The notes: generated from the sequence alone by a model not told the origin. DNA of 50,530 nucleotides from Kitasatospora indigofera (GCF_014655955.1 NZ_BNBO01000063.1:1-50530); one strand, 5' to 3'; shown: positions 17,382 to 26,222, counted from the first letter of the stretch. Made by a program: numbers and translations.

Positions 17382-19229
17382 TCAGACCACCCCGGCCTGG
17401 CGGGCGGCCTCCTCGAAGGCCCGGGCCACCGGGCTGCCGCGGTACGGCGTGAGCCGGCGGTGGAACTCCCGCACGTACTCCAGCGTGCGGGCGGAGCGCA
17501 TCTCGCCGGCCGCCCGCAGCGCGTCGGTCGCCATCGTGCAGGCCTCGTCGAGGTCGCCCATGCCCAGCCGGGCGGTGGCCAGCACCAGCCGGCAGAAGAT
17601 CCGGCTCCGGGCGTACGCGGGCGAGCGCAGCCGCAGCGACTTCTCGGCGTGCTGGGCGGCCGGCCGCCACTGCTGGAGGTCGCGGTAGCAGTGCGCGAAC
17701 TCGTCGGCGAGCTGGGCCTCGTCGAAGAACCGGGCCCACGGGGGCAGGTCGTCGCCCGGACGGGCGGCGGCCAGCGACCGCTCGGAGCGGACCAGCGCCG
17801 TGGTGCAGGCCCGGACGTCACCGAGCAGCCCGTGGCCGCGCGCCTCGGCGGCATGCAGCAGCGACTGGACGGCGGCCGGCACCGAGGTGCCCACGCCCTG
17901 CTGGGCGACCCGGGCCAGCTGGACCGCCTCCCGGCCGTGGCCGAGGTGCACCGCCTGCTGGCTCATGGTGACCAGCACGTAGCCGCCGAGCGCGCGGTCG
18001 CCCGCCGCCTGGGAGAGCCGCAGCGCCTGGACGAAGTAACGCTGCGCCAGGCCGTGGGCGGCGATGTCGAAGGACGTCCAGCCGGCCAGCCGGGTGAGGT
18101 CGGCGACCGCGCCGAACAGCGCCCGGCCGATCTGCTCGCCGTACCGGCCGCGCAGCATCGGCTCGGCCTCGCTCTCCAGGTACCGCACCAGGGCCTGCCG
18201 GGCGTGCCCGCCGCCGTAGGCCTGGTCCAGGGCGCGGAAGAGGTCGCCGACCGCGCGGACGGCCGCGATGTCGCCGCGTCCGACGCGCAGGGCCGGGCGC
18301 GGTTCGCCCGACGGGTCACCCGGGGGCGGCTCGACCGTGACGGGCGGGCGCCGGTTCTGCAGCGGGACCCGGCCGAGGGCGGGCTGGCCGGCCGCGGCCG
18401 CGCCGGGCCGGCGCTCGGGTGCCCGCTCGCCGGGGCGGCCGGGGGCCGCCTGCCCGCTCTGGCCGGCCGGCCCGGGCGGGCCCGCCGCGGCGCCCGGCGG
18501 CCCGGCCGGCGGGTCGAGCAGGCCTGGCACCGAGCCGTCCCTGGCCACCCGCTCGTCGGTCCGGCCGATCAGCCAGTCCCGGCTGGGGACGACCAGGCCG
18601 GCCGGCGTGAAGGCGATCCGGCGCAGCTCCGACTGCGGGCCGCTGTCCTTGCGCCACATGCTGGCGACGATCTCCACCGCCTCCTGCGGCGTCTCGGCGA
18701 ACTCCAGCCCGGCGTAGACCGGTGCGCAGGCGTCCAGGCCGAGGTCCTGGGCGGTGAGCCGGCGGCCGAGCCGGCGGGTGAAGACCTCGGCGATCAGGGC
18801 CGGGGTGGCCCCGCGGGGCTGCTGGCCGCGGAGCCAGCGGGTCACCGAGGTCTTGTCGTAGCGCAGGTCGAGGCCGTGCTCCAGGCCGAGCTGGTCGACC
18901 CGGCGGGCGAGGCCGGCGTGCGAGAAGCCGGCCTCGTCGATCAGCACGGCCAGCCGGCCGTTCTGCGGGGCGCCGGCGGCCGGCGGGTCTCCCGGCCCCG
19001 CGGCCGGCGCCCGCAGTCCGGCGCCGTCGTGGTGCCCCGCCTCGCCGGGGTGCCGGGCGCCGTCGGGCGGACCTGCGCCGTCGGGCCGCCTCGCGTCCTG
19101 CGGCAGCCCGGGGTCGTCGTGCAGGGAGTCGGAGGCGTCCGTGGGGGCCGGCCCGTCCGGCCCACCGCGGGGGTCGAGCGGGTCGAGCGGTCCGTACGCC
19201 GGACTGTCTGTTGCGGGCCGTTGGGGCAT
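17382..19229 (-). CDS. Large XRE-like regulator with C-terminal helical-repeat domain
   Basis: A 615-residue protein in three parts. Residues 1-95 are a Pro/Gly/Asp-rich, probably disordered leader. From ~98 to 170 lies a helix-turn-helix-like region (DEAGFSHAGLARRVDQLG, YDKTSVTRWLRGQQPRG, PALIAEVFTRRLGRRLTAQDLGL), the arrangement seen in Streptomyces XRE-type regulators of development and antibiotic production such as NsdA. The C-terminal ~350 residues are Ala/Leu/Arg-rich TPR-like helices (LGGYVLVTMSQQAVHLGHGREAVQLARVA, LVLATARLGMGDLDEACTMATDAL). Function inferred as transcriptional regulation. The start is ATG at 19229; the gene is divergent from the hydroxybutyrate dehydrogenase gene and shares its 332-base upstream region. 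Confidence 0.75.
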   Translation of the reverse strand: MPQRPATDSPAYGPLDPLDPRGGPDGPAPTDASDSLHDDPGLPQDARRPDGAGPPDGARHPGEAGHHDGAGLRAPAAGPGDPPAAGAPQNGRLAVLIDEAGFSHAGLARRVDQLGLEHGLDLRYDKTSVTRWLRGQQPRGATPALIAEVFTRRLGRRLTAQDLGLDACAPVYAGLEFAETPQEAVEIVASMWRKDSGPQSELRRIAFTPAGLVVPSRDWLIGRTDERVARDGSVPGLLDPPAGPPGAAAGPPGPAGQSGQAAPGRPGERAPERRPGAAAAGQPALGRVPLQNRRPPVTVEPPPGDPSGEPRPALRVGRGDIAAVRAVGDLFRALDQAYGGGHARQALVRYLESEAEPMLRGRYGEQIGRALFGAVADLTRLAGWTSFDIAAHGLAQRYFVQALRLSQAAGDRALGGYVLVTMSQQAVHLGHGREAVQLARVAQQGVGTSVPAAVQSLLHAAEARGHGLLGDVRACTTALVRSERSLAAARPGDDLPPWARFFDEAQLADEFAHCYRDLQQWRPAAQHAEKSLRLRSPAYARSRIFCRLVLATARLGMGDLDEACTMATDALRAAGEMRSARTLEYVREFHRRLTPYRGSPVARAFEEAARQAGVV

Positions 19230-19561
19230 AGTCAGTCAACACCTCTCGAAGCGTCGCTCAGGCACTGTCCAGTCCCCCGGTACCCGGGCGGCGCCCCCTG
19301 TCGGGAATCGGCGTGAATGTAGCGAGCATTCGGGCGCTATGTGCGGTTCTGGCCGGGCAATCCTCCGAACGGGTGAAGCAAGGGCGTCCATTGTGTTGAA
19401 GCGGGGGCAGCTGTGGTTTGCGCCCTCCCGGGCCGCCGGCCCGCCGGCCGGGGCGCACGGGTCGCAAGGGGCCCCATGGCGGGTGCCGCCACAGCGAGGG
19501 CGGACACTGTGGCGACGGGGACCATAGGAGAGCGGCCCGCGAATTCCTACCGTTCTGGCCC
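19230..19561. promoter_or_regulatory. Divergent region between the large regulator and the SDR gene
   Basis: No gene is seen in 332 bases. It contains a small dyad GAATG-n7-CATTC at 19315-19331 in an AT-richer patch, and GGAG-type sequence at 19528-19532, which is too far (about 30 bases) from the SDR start to be its ribosome site. Promoters for both divergent genes should be here. Confidence 0.35.
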
Positions 19562-20335
19562 ATGGACACCACTTCGGACCGGCCCCCCGCAGGCGGCCTC
19601 AGCGGCCGGACCGCCCTGGTCACGGGCGCGGCCTCAGGAATCGGCCTGGCCTGTGCCGAGGCCCTCGCCGAGGCGGGCGCCAAGGTCTACGTCGTCGACC
19701 TGGCGGCCGGCCCGGCCGGCGAGCTCGCCGAGCGGATCAACGGCGTGGCGCACGTCGTCGACCTCTCCGACCCGGCCGCGGTGGACTCCCTCCCCGCCGA
19801 CGCGGACATCGTGGTCAACAACGCCGGCCTGCAGCACGTCGCCCCCGTGCACGAGTTCCCGCCGGACCGCTTCGCCCTGATCCAGCGGGTCATGGTGGAG
19901 GCCCCGTTCCGGATCCTGCGCCGCACCCTGCCGCACATGTACGCGCAGGGCTGGGGACGGGTCGTCAACATCTCCTCCGTGCACGGGCTGCGGGCCAGCG
20001 CCTTCAAGTCCGCGTACGTCACCGCCAAGCACGGGCTGGAGGGCCTCAGCAAGACGGTGGCGCTGGAGGGCGCCCCGCACGGGGTCACCAGCAACTGCGT
20101 CAACCCCGGCTACGTCCGCACCCCGCTGGTGGAGCGGCAGATCGCCGCGCAGTCGCTCGCCCACGGCATCCCCGAGGACGAGGTGGTGGAGCGGATCATG
20201 CTGGACCGCACCGCCGTGAAGCGCCTCATCGAGCCGGGCGAGGTGGCCCAGCTCGCCCTCTGGCTCTGCTCCCCGCACGCCTCGTACCTGACCGGCGCCA
20301 GCCTGCCCCTGGACGGCGGCTGGACGGCGCACTGA
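19562..20335 (+). CDS. 3-hydroxybutyrate dehydrogenase (SDR)
   Basis: A 257-residue classical short-chain dehydrogenase. Cofactor motif ALVTGAASGIGLACAEALAEAG, the NNAGLQHVAPVHEFP stretch, the catalytic Ser in NISSVHGLRAS and the YxxxK pair in SAYVTAKHGLEGLSK are present. The following LEGAPHGVTSNCVNPGYVRTPLVERQIAAQ and the exact length are characteristic of D-3-hydroxybutyrate dehydrogenases, which oxidise 3-hydroxybutyrate to acetoacetate. Start ATG at 19562 with no clear Shine-Dalgarno. The MHS transporter follows 126 bases later on the same strand, suggesting uptake and catabolism of a short organic acid. Confidence 0.85.
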   Translation: MDTTSDRPPAGGLSGRTALVTGAASGIGLACAEALAEAGAKVYVVDLAAGPAGELAERINGVAHVVDLSDPAAVDSLPADADIVVNNAGLQHVAPVHEFPPDRFALIQRVMVEAPFRILRRTLPHMYAQGWGRVVNISSVHGLRASAFKSAYVTAKHGLEGLSKTVALEGAPHGVTSNCVNPGYVRTPLVERQIAAQSLAHGIPEDEVVERIMLDRTAVKRLIEPGEVAQLALWLCSPHASYLTGASLPLDGGWTAH

Positions 20336-20337
20336 CC

Positions 20338-20450
20338 GGCCCGCGGCCCCGCCGTCCTCCCCCGCCCCTCTCCCCGCCCCGCGCCCCCTCCCGTCCCGTC
20401 CCGCCCCCGGGCCCCGCCCGGCCCCGTCCCGCCCTCACCGCAGAGAAGAC
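20338..20450. repeat. Polypyrimidine C/T-rich tract between SDR and transporter genes
   Basis: From about 20351 to 20435 the plus strand is almost all C and T (runs such as CCTCCCCCGCCCCTCTCCCC and CCCGTCCCGTCCCGCCCCC), broken by single Gs. The minus strand carries many GGGG runs and could form G-quadruplex or triplex structures. It may act as a transcription or recombination barrier, but this is speculation. Confidence 0.7.
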
Positions 20451-20461
20451 AGGTGGACCCC

Positions 20462-21844
20462 ATGGCCAGTTCTCCCGACGTAGCGAGAACCAGCTCCCCC
20501 CTCTGGAAGGTCGTCGGCGCGAGCCTGATCGGCACCACCATCGAGTGGTACGACTACTTCCTCTACGGCACCGCCGCCGCGCTGGTCTTCGGCAAGGTGT
20601 TCTTCCCCAACAGCGACCCGCTGACCGGCACCCTGCTGTCCTTCCTCACCTACGCCATCGGCTTCGCCGCCCGCCCGCTCGGCGCCCTGGTCTTCGGTCA
20701 CTTCGGCGACCGGATCGGCCGCAAGAAGCTGCTGGTGGTGAGCCTGCTGCTGATGGGCGGTTCGACCACCCTGATCGGCTGCCTGCCGACGTACCACCAG
20801 GTCGGCGTGGCGGCCCCGGTCATGCTGACCGCGCTGCGCCTGGTCCAGGGCTTCGCCCTGGGCGGCGAGTGGGGCGGCGCGGTGCTGCTGGTCTCCGAGC
20901 ACGGCGACGCCCGGCGGCGCGGCTTCTGGGCCTCCTGGCCGCAGGGCGGCGCGCCCGCCGGGAACCTGCTCGCCGCCGGCGTGCTGTCGCTGCTGACGGC
21001 CGTCCAGTCGGAGTCCGCCTTCCTGTCCTGGGGCTGGCGGGTGCCGTTCCTGCTCTCGGCGCTGCTGGTGCTGGTCGGCATGTGGATCCGGCTCTCGGTG
21101 GACGAGTCGCCGCTGTTCCAGCAGGCGCTGGCGAAGGCCCAGGCCCGCAAGGCCTCGCAGCAGGCCGAGCAGCCGCCGCTGGTGGCCGTGCTGCGCCACC
21201 ACTGGCGCGAGGTGCTGGTGGCGATGGGTGCCCGGATGGCGGAGAACATCTCGTACTACGTGATGACCACCTTCGTGCTGGCCTACGCCGTCACCCACGT
21301 CCACCTGCCCAAGCAGACCGCGCTGAACGCCGTCCTGGTGGCCTCGGCGATCCAGTTCGCCCTGATCCCGCTCTTCGGCGCGCTCTCGGACCGGGTCGGA
21401 CGCAAGCCGGTGTACCTGGTGGGCGCGGTCGGCGTCGGGGTCTGGGCGTTCGTCTTCTTCACCCTGGTCGACGCGAAGTCCTTCGGCTCGCTGCTGCTGG
21501 CGGTGACGATCGGTCTGGTCTTCCACAGCATGATGTACGCCCCGCAGGCGGCGTTCTTCTCCGAGCTGTTCGCGACCCGGATGCGCTACTCCGGCGCCTC
21601 CATCGGCGCCCAGTTCGCCTCCGTCGCGGCCGGCGCCCCGGCGCCGCTGATCGCCACCGCGCTGCTGAAGGACTACGGCAGCTCGACGCCGATCTCGGTC
21701 TACGTCGCGATCGCGGCCGTGATCACGGTGCTCGCGGTGCTCTGCGCCAAGGAGACCCGCGGCCGCGACCTGGCCGAGGTCGACGCCGAGCAGGAGGCGG
21801 CCGCCTCCACCGCCGCCGTCCCGGCCAAGACCCTCACCGTCTGA
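20462..21844 (+). CDS. MFS transporter, metabolite:H+ symporter (MHS) family
   Basis: A 460-residue, 12-helix secondary transporter. The MHS hallmarks are clear: GTTIEWYDYFLYGTAAALVF in helix 1, FGHFGDRIGRKKLL in loop 2-3, RLVQGFALGGEWGGAVLL in helix 4, and ALSDRVGRKPVYL after helix 8. Relatives take up organic acids such as citrate, 2-oxoglutarate, shikimate or proline/betaine; the substrate here is likely a small carboxylate given the neighbouring hydroxybutyrate dehydrogenase (inference). AGGTGGA at the right distance supports the ATG at 20462; the GTG at 20453 is the alternative. Ends in a strong hairpin at 21859-21896. Confidence 0.88.
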   Translation: MASSPDVARTSSPLWKVVGASLIGTTIEWYDYFLYGTAAALVFGKVFFPNSDPLTGTLLSFLTYAIGFAARPLGALVFGHFGDRIGRKKLLVVSLLLMGGSTTLIGCLPTYHQVGVAAPVMLTALRLVQGFALGGEWGGAVLLVSEHGDARRRGFWASWPQGGAPAGNLLAAGVLSLLTAVQSESAFLSWGWRVPFLLSALLVLVGMWIRLSVDESPLFQQALAKAQARKASQQAEQPPLVAVLRHHWREVLVAMGARMAENISYYVMTTFVLAYAVTHVHLPKQTALNAVLVASAIQFALIPLFGALSDRVGRKPVYLVGAVGVGVWAFVFFTLVDAKSFGSLLLAVTIGLVFHSMMYAPQAAFFSELFATRMRYSGASIGAQFASVAAGAPAPLIATALLKDYGSSTPISVYVAIAAVITVLAVLCAKETRGRDLAEVDAEQEAAASTAAVPAKTLTV

Positions 21845-21858
21845 GACGGCCCCGCCCC

Positions 21859-21896
21859 GGCGGCCGGCGCCCGGTCCTCCCCGGGCGCCGGCCGCC
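21859..21896 (+). terminator. Terminator hairpin after the MHS transporter gene
   Basis: A 16-bp perfect stem (GGCGGCCGGCGCCCGG at 21859-21874, complement at 21881-21896) with a six-base loop, 14 bases after the stop codon. No T-tract follows. Confidence 0.7.
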
Positions 21897-21992
21897 GGCC
21901 GTCCCGGACGCCACCAGGCGTACCATCGCGCTTCCGTCCCCGTGACCGGCCGAGGTCGCCGAGGCCCGACTCTGCCGATTGGCGGCTGCACC

Positions 21993-23891
21993 ATGACCGA
22001 CCCGACCCCGGGGGCGGCGCCCGCCCTGCGCCGGCTGCTCGACCTGCTCGCCTCCGGCGCGGCCACCGAGGACTTCGCCGGGGTGCTCGCCGACGCCCGG
22101 CTGCGGGGCGAGCCCGCCGACGTCCTCGCCGAGATCGACGACGCGACCTGGCTGGCCCTGCGGGTGCACCGGACGCTGCGCCAGCACCGCCGCCGGGAGG
22201 CCGAACTGACGGCGCTCTTCGACACCGCCGGCGACCTCGCCGCCTCCCGCGACCTGGACGACGTGCTGCAGGCCATCGTGCGCCGGGCCCGGATGCTGCT
22301 CGGCACCGACACCGCCTACCTGACGCTGCCGGACGAGGCGGCCGGCGACACGTACATGCGGGTCACCGACGGCTCGGTCTCGGTGCTCTTCCAGAACCTG
22401 CGGCTCAGCCTGGGCGACGGCCTCGGCGGCCTGGTGGCGCAGAGCGCCCGCCCGTACGCCACCCCGGACTACCGGACCGACGGGCGCTTCCACCACACCG
22501 GGCAGATCGACGCCGGGGTGCTGGACGAGGGCCTGGTCGCGATCATCGGGGTGCCGCTGCTGCTCGGCGGCCGGGTGATCGGGGTGCTGTTCGCGGCCGA
22601 CCGCTCGCCGCGCGCCTTCTCCCCCGACGAGGTCGCGCTGCTCTGCTCACTGGCCGCGCACGCCGCGATCGCCCTGGACACCGCCAAGTCGCTGGCCGAC
22701 ACCCGGGCCGCACTGGAGGGCCTGAACAGCGCCAACGCGGTGATCCGGGCCCACTCGGCCGCCGTCCAGCGCGCCGAACAGGCCCACGACCGGCTCACCG
22801 ACCTGGTGCTGCGCGGCGCCGAGGTCGCGGACGTGGCCGCCGAGGTGGCCGCGCTGCTGGACGGCGGCATAGCGGTGCACGACGCCGACGGCAACGCCCT
22901 GGCCGGGCCGGCCGGCGGCGTCGAGGGGCTGGCCGAGGCCGTCGCGGTCTCCCGGGCCGAGGGGCGGGCGGTGCGCCGCGGGGACGCCTGGGTCTGCGTG
23001 GTGCTGGCGGGCCAGGAGCCGCTGGGCAGCCTGGTGCTGTCCGGCCGGCCGGGGCTGGACGACGCCGACCGGCGGCTGTTCGAGCGGGCCGGGGTGGTGA
23101 CGGCGCTGCTCCTGCTGCTGCGCCGCTCGGTCGCCGAGACCGAGAACCGGGTCCGCGGCGAGCTGCTGGCCGACCTGCTCACCGCCCCCGACCGGGATCC
23201 GGTCGGCCTGGTCGCCCGCGGCCGGCGGCTCGGCGTGGACCTCGGCCGCCCGCACCTGGTGCTGGTCGCCGAGGCCGCCGGACCGGCGGCCCGGGGCCGG
23301 CTGGCGGGCGCGGCGGGGCGCTACCTGTTCGGCTCCCGGGGCGTCAGCGCCGAGCACGGCGAGAACGTGGTGCTGCTGCTGCCCGACGACGGGTCGGCGA
23401 GCCCCGGCGAGGCCGCCGAGCAGGCCGCCGAGCGGCTGGCCCGGCTGACCGGGGTCCCGGTGACGGTGGGCGCCGGGCGCTCCGCCGCCGGGCCGCTCGC
23501 GCTGGCCGCCGCCCACGCCGAGGGGGTGCGCTGCGTCCGGGCGCTGCGGGTGCTCGGCCGCGACGGCGACGGGGCCTCCGCGCAGGCGCTGGGCTTCCTC
23601 GGGGTGCTGCTCGGGGACGGCCACGACGTGGACGGGTTCGTCGGCGCGACCCTCGGCCCGCTGCTGGACTACGACTCCCGGCGCGGCACCGAGCTGGTCC
23701 GGACCCTGCGGGCCTACTTCGACAGCGGCAGCAGCCTGACCCGGGCCAAGGACGAGCTGCACGTCCACGTGAACACCGTCGTCCAGCGGCTGGACCGGAT
23801 CGAGGCCCTGCTCGGCCGGGACTGGAACCACCCCGAGCGCTCGCTGGAGCTCCAGCTGGCCCTGCGGCTGCAACTGCTGGCCGACGGCTGA
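21993..23891 (+). CDS. GAF and PucR-type helix-turn-helix transcriptional regulator
   Basis: A 632-residue regulator. A GAF sensor domain spans about 70-230 (RDLDDVLQAIVRRARMLLGTDTAYLTL, GVPLLLGGRVIGVLFAADR, FSPDEVALLCSLAAHAAIALD). A middle PucR-like segment follows, and the C-terminal ~60 residues are the PucR HTH (LVRTLRAYFDSGSSLTRAKDELHVHVNTV then VQRLDRIEALLG). Such proteins sense a small ligand through GAF and control adjacent catabolic genes; by position it probably controls the hydroxybutyrate dehydrogenase/transporter pair. The ATG at 21993 fits the start of the protein; no strong Shine-Dalgarno is seen. Its 5' neighbour ends in a terminator, so it is probably transcribed separately. 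Confidence 0.87.
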   Translation: MTDPTPGAAPALRRLLDLLASGAATEDFAGVLADARLRGEPADVLAEIDDATWLALRVHRTLRQHRRREAELTALFDTAGDLAASRDLDDVLQAIVRRARMLLGTDTAYLTLPDEAAGDTYMRVTDGSVSVLFQNLRLSLGDGLGGLVAQSARPYATPDYRTDGRFHHTGQIDAGVLDEGLVAIIGVPLLLGGRVIGVLFAADRSPRAFSPDEVALLCSLAAHAAIALDTAKSLADTRAALEGLNSANAVIRAHSAAVQRAEQAHDRLTDLVLRGAEVADVAAEVAALLDGGIAVHDADGNALAGPAGGVEGLAEAVAVSRAEGRAVRRGDAWVCVVLAGQEPLGSLVLSGRPGLDDADRRLFERAGVVTALLLLLRRSVAETENRVRGELLADLLTAPDRDPVGLVARGRRLGVDLGRPHLVLVAEAAGPAARGRLAGAAGRYLFGSRGVSAEHGENVVLLLPDDGSASPGEAAEQAAERLARLTGVPVTVGAGRSAAGPLALAAAHAEGVRCVRALRVLGRDGDGASAQALGFLGVLLGDGHDVDGFVGATLGPLLDYDSRRGTELVRTLRAYFDSGSSLTRAKDELHVHVNTVVQRLDRIEALLGRDWNHPERSLELQLALRLQLLADG

Positions 23892-24034
23892 CCCCGCCGG
23901 CGGCCACCGCCCGGCGCCCGCCGAGACCCGCCGCAGGCCACCCCCGGGGCTGCCGGCCGGACGGCCGGGACGGCCTTCACCCGGTCGGGCGTACAGTGGC
24001 GAGGTTGGTCTCGAACGCCTGGCAAGGAGCAGCG

Positions 24035-24832
24035 GTGAGCGAGAACGTACGGTTCGTACGCATGGGCATCGGCGATCGGTCGGTGCCGTACCAGGAGGCC
24101 TGGGAGGAGCAGCAGCGACTGCACGCCCTCCGGGTCGCCGACGAGATCCCCGACACCGTGCTGCTCCTGGAGCACCCGCCGGTCTACACGGCCGGCCGCC
24201 GCACCAACCCCGAGGACCGGCCGCTGGACGGCACCCCGGTGGTCGAGGTCAACCGCGGCGGCGAGATCACCTGGCACGGCCCCGGCCAGCTGATCGGCTA
24301 CCCGATCGTGAAGCTGCCCGAGCCGATGGACGTCGTCGCGTACGTCCGCCGGCTGGAGGAGGCGCTGATCCGCGCCTGCGGCGAGTTCGGCGTGGAGACC
24401 ACCCGGGTCGAGGGCCGCAGCGGGGTGTGGGTGCTCGGCGAGAGCCTCCCGGACGCGGTGGTGGACCCCGCCCAGGTGGTCGACATCGGCAGCCTGACCC
24501 TGCGGATGGGCCTGCCGCTGGGCATCGACCCCCGGTTGGCCGGGCCCGAGTACGCGGCGTCCAACGCGGGCCAGCGCGGCGACGACCGCAAGCTGGCGGC
24601 GATCGGCGTGCGGGTCGCGCGGGGCGTCACCATGCACGGCTTCGCGCTGAACTGCGATCCCGACATGACCTGGTTCGACCGGATCGTCCCCTGCGGCATC
24701 CGGGACGCCGGCGTCGGCTCGGTCAGCACCGAACTCGGCCGGGCCTTCCCGGTCGGCGAGGCGCTGCCGGTGGTCGAGAAGCACCTCGCCGAGGTGTTCG
24801 CCGAACTCGCCGAACCCGCCCTGGCCCGGTAG
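24035..24832 (+). CDS. lipB: Lipoyl(octanoyl) transferase
   Basis: A 265-residue LipB that moves octanoate from acyl carrier protein to the lipoyl-domain Lys of E2 subunits and GcvH. Seen: LLLEHPPVYTAGRRT, the octanoyl-binding VNRGGEITWHGPGQLIGYPI, the catalytic Lys in GDDRKLAAIGVRV and the catalytic Cys in RIVPCGIRDAGVGS. AAGGAG at 24024-24029 supports the GTG at 24035. lipA follows 146 bases downstream; its substrate protein SucB is encoded 12 kb upstream. The C-terminal helix is as in other actinobacterial LipB. Confidence 0.94.
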   Translation: MSENVRFVRMGIGDRSVPYQEAWEEQQRLHALRVADEIPDTVLLLEHPPVYTAGRRTNPEDRPLDGTPVVEVNRGGEITWHGPGQLIGYPIVKLPEPMDVVAYVRRLEEALIRACGEFGVETTRVEGRSGVWVLGESLPDAVVDPAQVVDIGSLTLRMGLPLGIDPRLAGPEYAASNAGQRGDDRKLAAIGVRVARGVTMHGFALNCDPDMTWFDRIVPCGIRDAGVGSVSTELGRAFPVGEALPVVEKHLAEVFAELAEPALAR

Positions 24833-24881
24833 GGAATCCCGGCCGGGCGGCGGATGTTGCCCGGACGGGACAGCCCGCGAG

Positions 24882-24905
24882 CCCGGGAATCCTGCGATTC
24901 CCGGG
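24882..24905 (+). terminator. Hairpin between lipB and lipA
   Basis: Ten-base perfect arms CCCGGGAATC (24882-24891) and its complement (24896-24905) with a four-base loop, 50 bases after the lipB stop. A possible -10 (TACCCT, 24940-24945) lies between it and lipA, so lipA may have its own promoter and the hairpin may terminate or attenuate lipB transcripts. Confidence 0.5.
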
Positions 24906-24978
24906 GCCGGGCCCGTGGAGAGCCGTACAAGCACAGGCGTACCCTGGGGGTACCCCGTCTAGTTCTTAGGAGTCGCAC

Positions 24979-25932
24979 GTGTCCGCTGTCGCACCCGACG
25001 GCAGGAAGCTGCTGCGCCTGGAGGTCCGCAACAGCGAGACCCCCATCGAGCGGAAGCCTGAGTGGATCAAGACCCGGGCGAAGATGGGCCCGGAGTACAC
25101 CGCGCTCCAGTCGCTCGTGAAGAAGGAGGGACTGCACACGGTCTGCCAGGAGGCCGGCTGTCCCAACATCTTCGAGTGCTGGGAGGACCGCGAGGCGACC
25201 TTCCTCATCGGCGGTGACCAGTGCACCCGTCGCTGCGACTTCTGCCAGATCGACACCGGCAAGCCCGCCGACTTCGACCGCGACGAGCCGCGCCGGGTCG
25301 CCGAGTCGATCGTCACGATGGACCTGAACTACGCCACCATCACCGGTGTGGCCCGCGACGACCTGCCCGACGGCGGCGCCTGGCTGTACGCCGAGACGGT
25401 GCGCCAGGTGCACGCGCAGACGGCCGGCCGCGAGGGCGGGCGGACGGGCGTCGAGCTGCTGATCCCCGACTTCAACGCGGTGCCCGAGCAGCTGGCCGAG
25501 GTCTTCTCCTCGCGGCCCGAGGTGCTGGCGCACAACGTCGAGACGGTGCCCCGGATCTTCAAGCGGATCCGGCCCGCGTTCCGCTACGAGCGCTCGCTGG
25601 ACGTCATCACCCAGGCGCGGGCCGCCGGTCTGGTGACCAAGTCCAACCTGATCCTCGGCATGGGCGAGACCCGCGAGGAGGTCAGCCAGGCGCTGGCCGA
25701 CCTGGTGGGCGCCGGCTGCGAGCTGATCACCATCACCCAGTACCTGCGCCCGTCGGTGCGGCACCACCCCGTCGAGCGCTGGGTGAAGCCGCACGAGTTC
25801 GTGGAGCTGCAGCAGGAGGCCGAGGAGCTCGGCTTCGCGGGCGTCATGTCCGGGCCGCTGGTGCGTTCCTCGTACCGGGCCGGCCGGCTGTACCGGCAGG
25901 CGCTGGAGCACCGCGCGAAGGCGTCGGTCTGA
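24979..25932 (+). CDS. lipA: Lipoyl synthase (radical SAM)
   Basis: A 317-residue radical SAM enzyme that inserts two sulfurs into protein-bound octanoate. Both iron-sulfur clusters are encoded: the auxiliary cluster motif C56-x4-C61-x5-C67 (VCQEAGCPNIFECW) and the radical SAM motif C82-x3-C86-x2-C89 (QCTRRCDFCQ). The C-terminal RSSYRAG holds the Ser ligand of the auxiliary cluster. GVARDDLPDGGAW and LKSNLILG-like (VTKSNLILGMGET) are also family typical. TTAGGAG sits ten bases ahead of the GTG at 24979. Followed by a long UUCG-loop terminator. Confidence 0.96.
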   Translation: MSAVAPDGRKLLRLEVRNSETPIERKPEWIKTRAKMGPEYTALQSLVKKEGLHTVCQEAGCPNIFECWEDREATFLIGGDQCTRRCDFCQIDTGKPADFDRDEPRRVAESIVTMDLNYATITGVARDDLPDGGAWLYAETVRQVHAQTAGREGGRTGVELLIPDFNAVPEQLAEVFSSRPEVLAHNVETVPRIFKRIRPAFRYERSLDVITQARAAGLVTKSNLILGMGETREEVSQALADLVGAGCELITITQYLRPSVRHHPVERWVKPHEFVELQQEAEELGFAGVMSGPLVRSSYRAGRLYRQALEHRAKASV

Positions 25933-26039
25933 GCCTGCCCGGGGCTCCCGGGCGGGGAGCCGGGTGAACGGGTCCGCGCGGGGCCGGGCGTGAGGTTCGC
26001 CTCACCGGCCGGCCGCCGGGGCGGACGGCGATCCGTGCC

Positions 26040-26077
26040 GACGGGAGGGGCGGGGCTTCGGCCCCGCCCCTCCCGTC
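26040..26077 (+). terminator. Terminator of lipA with C(UUCG)G tetraloop
   Basis: A 17-bp perfect stem (26040-26056 with 26061-26077) closed by a TTCG tetraloop framed by C and G, the extra-stable UUCG hairpin. It lies 107 bases after the lipA stop; the flanking 25933-26039 has no gene. Confidence 0.85.
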
Positions 26078-26180
26078 GTCGTTCCGGCCTGCCGGTTGTC
26101 GTTCCGGGGCCCGCTCGGCCGCCCGGCTCCGTTCGGGTGCGTTCGGTTCCGCCAAAGGGGCGTCCGGCTTTCATCAGGCT

Positions 26181-26222
26181 TTGACGGCCTGGTCACCGAC
26201 TGGTAACACCAAGTGGTGACCA
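26181..26222 (+). promoter_or_regulatory. Promoter TTGACG-17-TAACAC with overlapping dyad
   Basis: A housekeeping-type promoter is visible: -35 TTGACG at 26181-26186, a 17-base spacer, -10 TAACAC at 26204-26209. An inverted repeat TGGTCACC (26190-26197) / GGTGACCA (26215-26222) brackets the -10, so a regulator could bind there. It would drive the 62-residue ORF at 26267 and the DUF4191 gene. Confidence 0.5.

Noticed and set aside
15253..17739. Long minus-strand frame opposite the FAD oxidoreductase
   Set aside because: No motif, no ribosome site; mirrors the true gene.
15495..19316. Open frame of about 1270 codons on the plus strand
   Set aside because: Crosses the FAD oxidoreductase in a different frame and runs antisense to the large regulator. 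Composition is Arg/Gly/Pro-rich shadow sequence.
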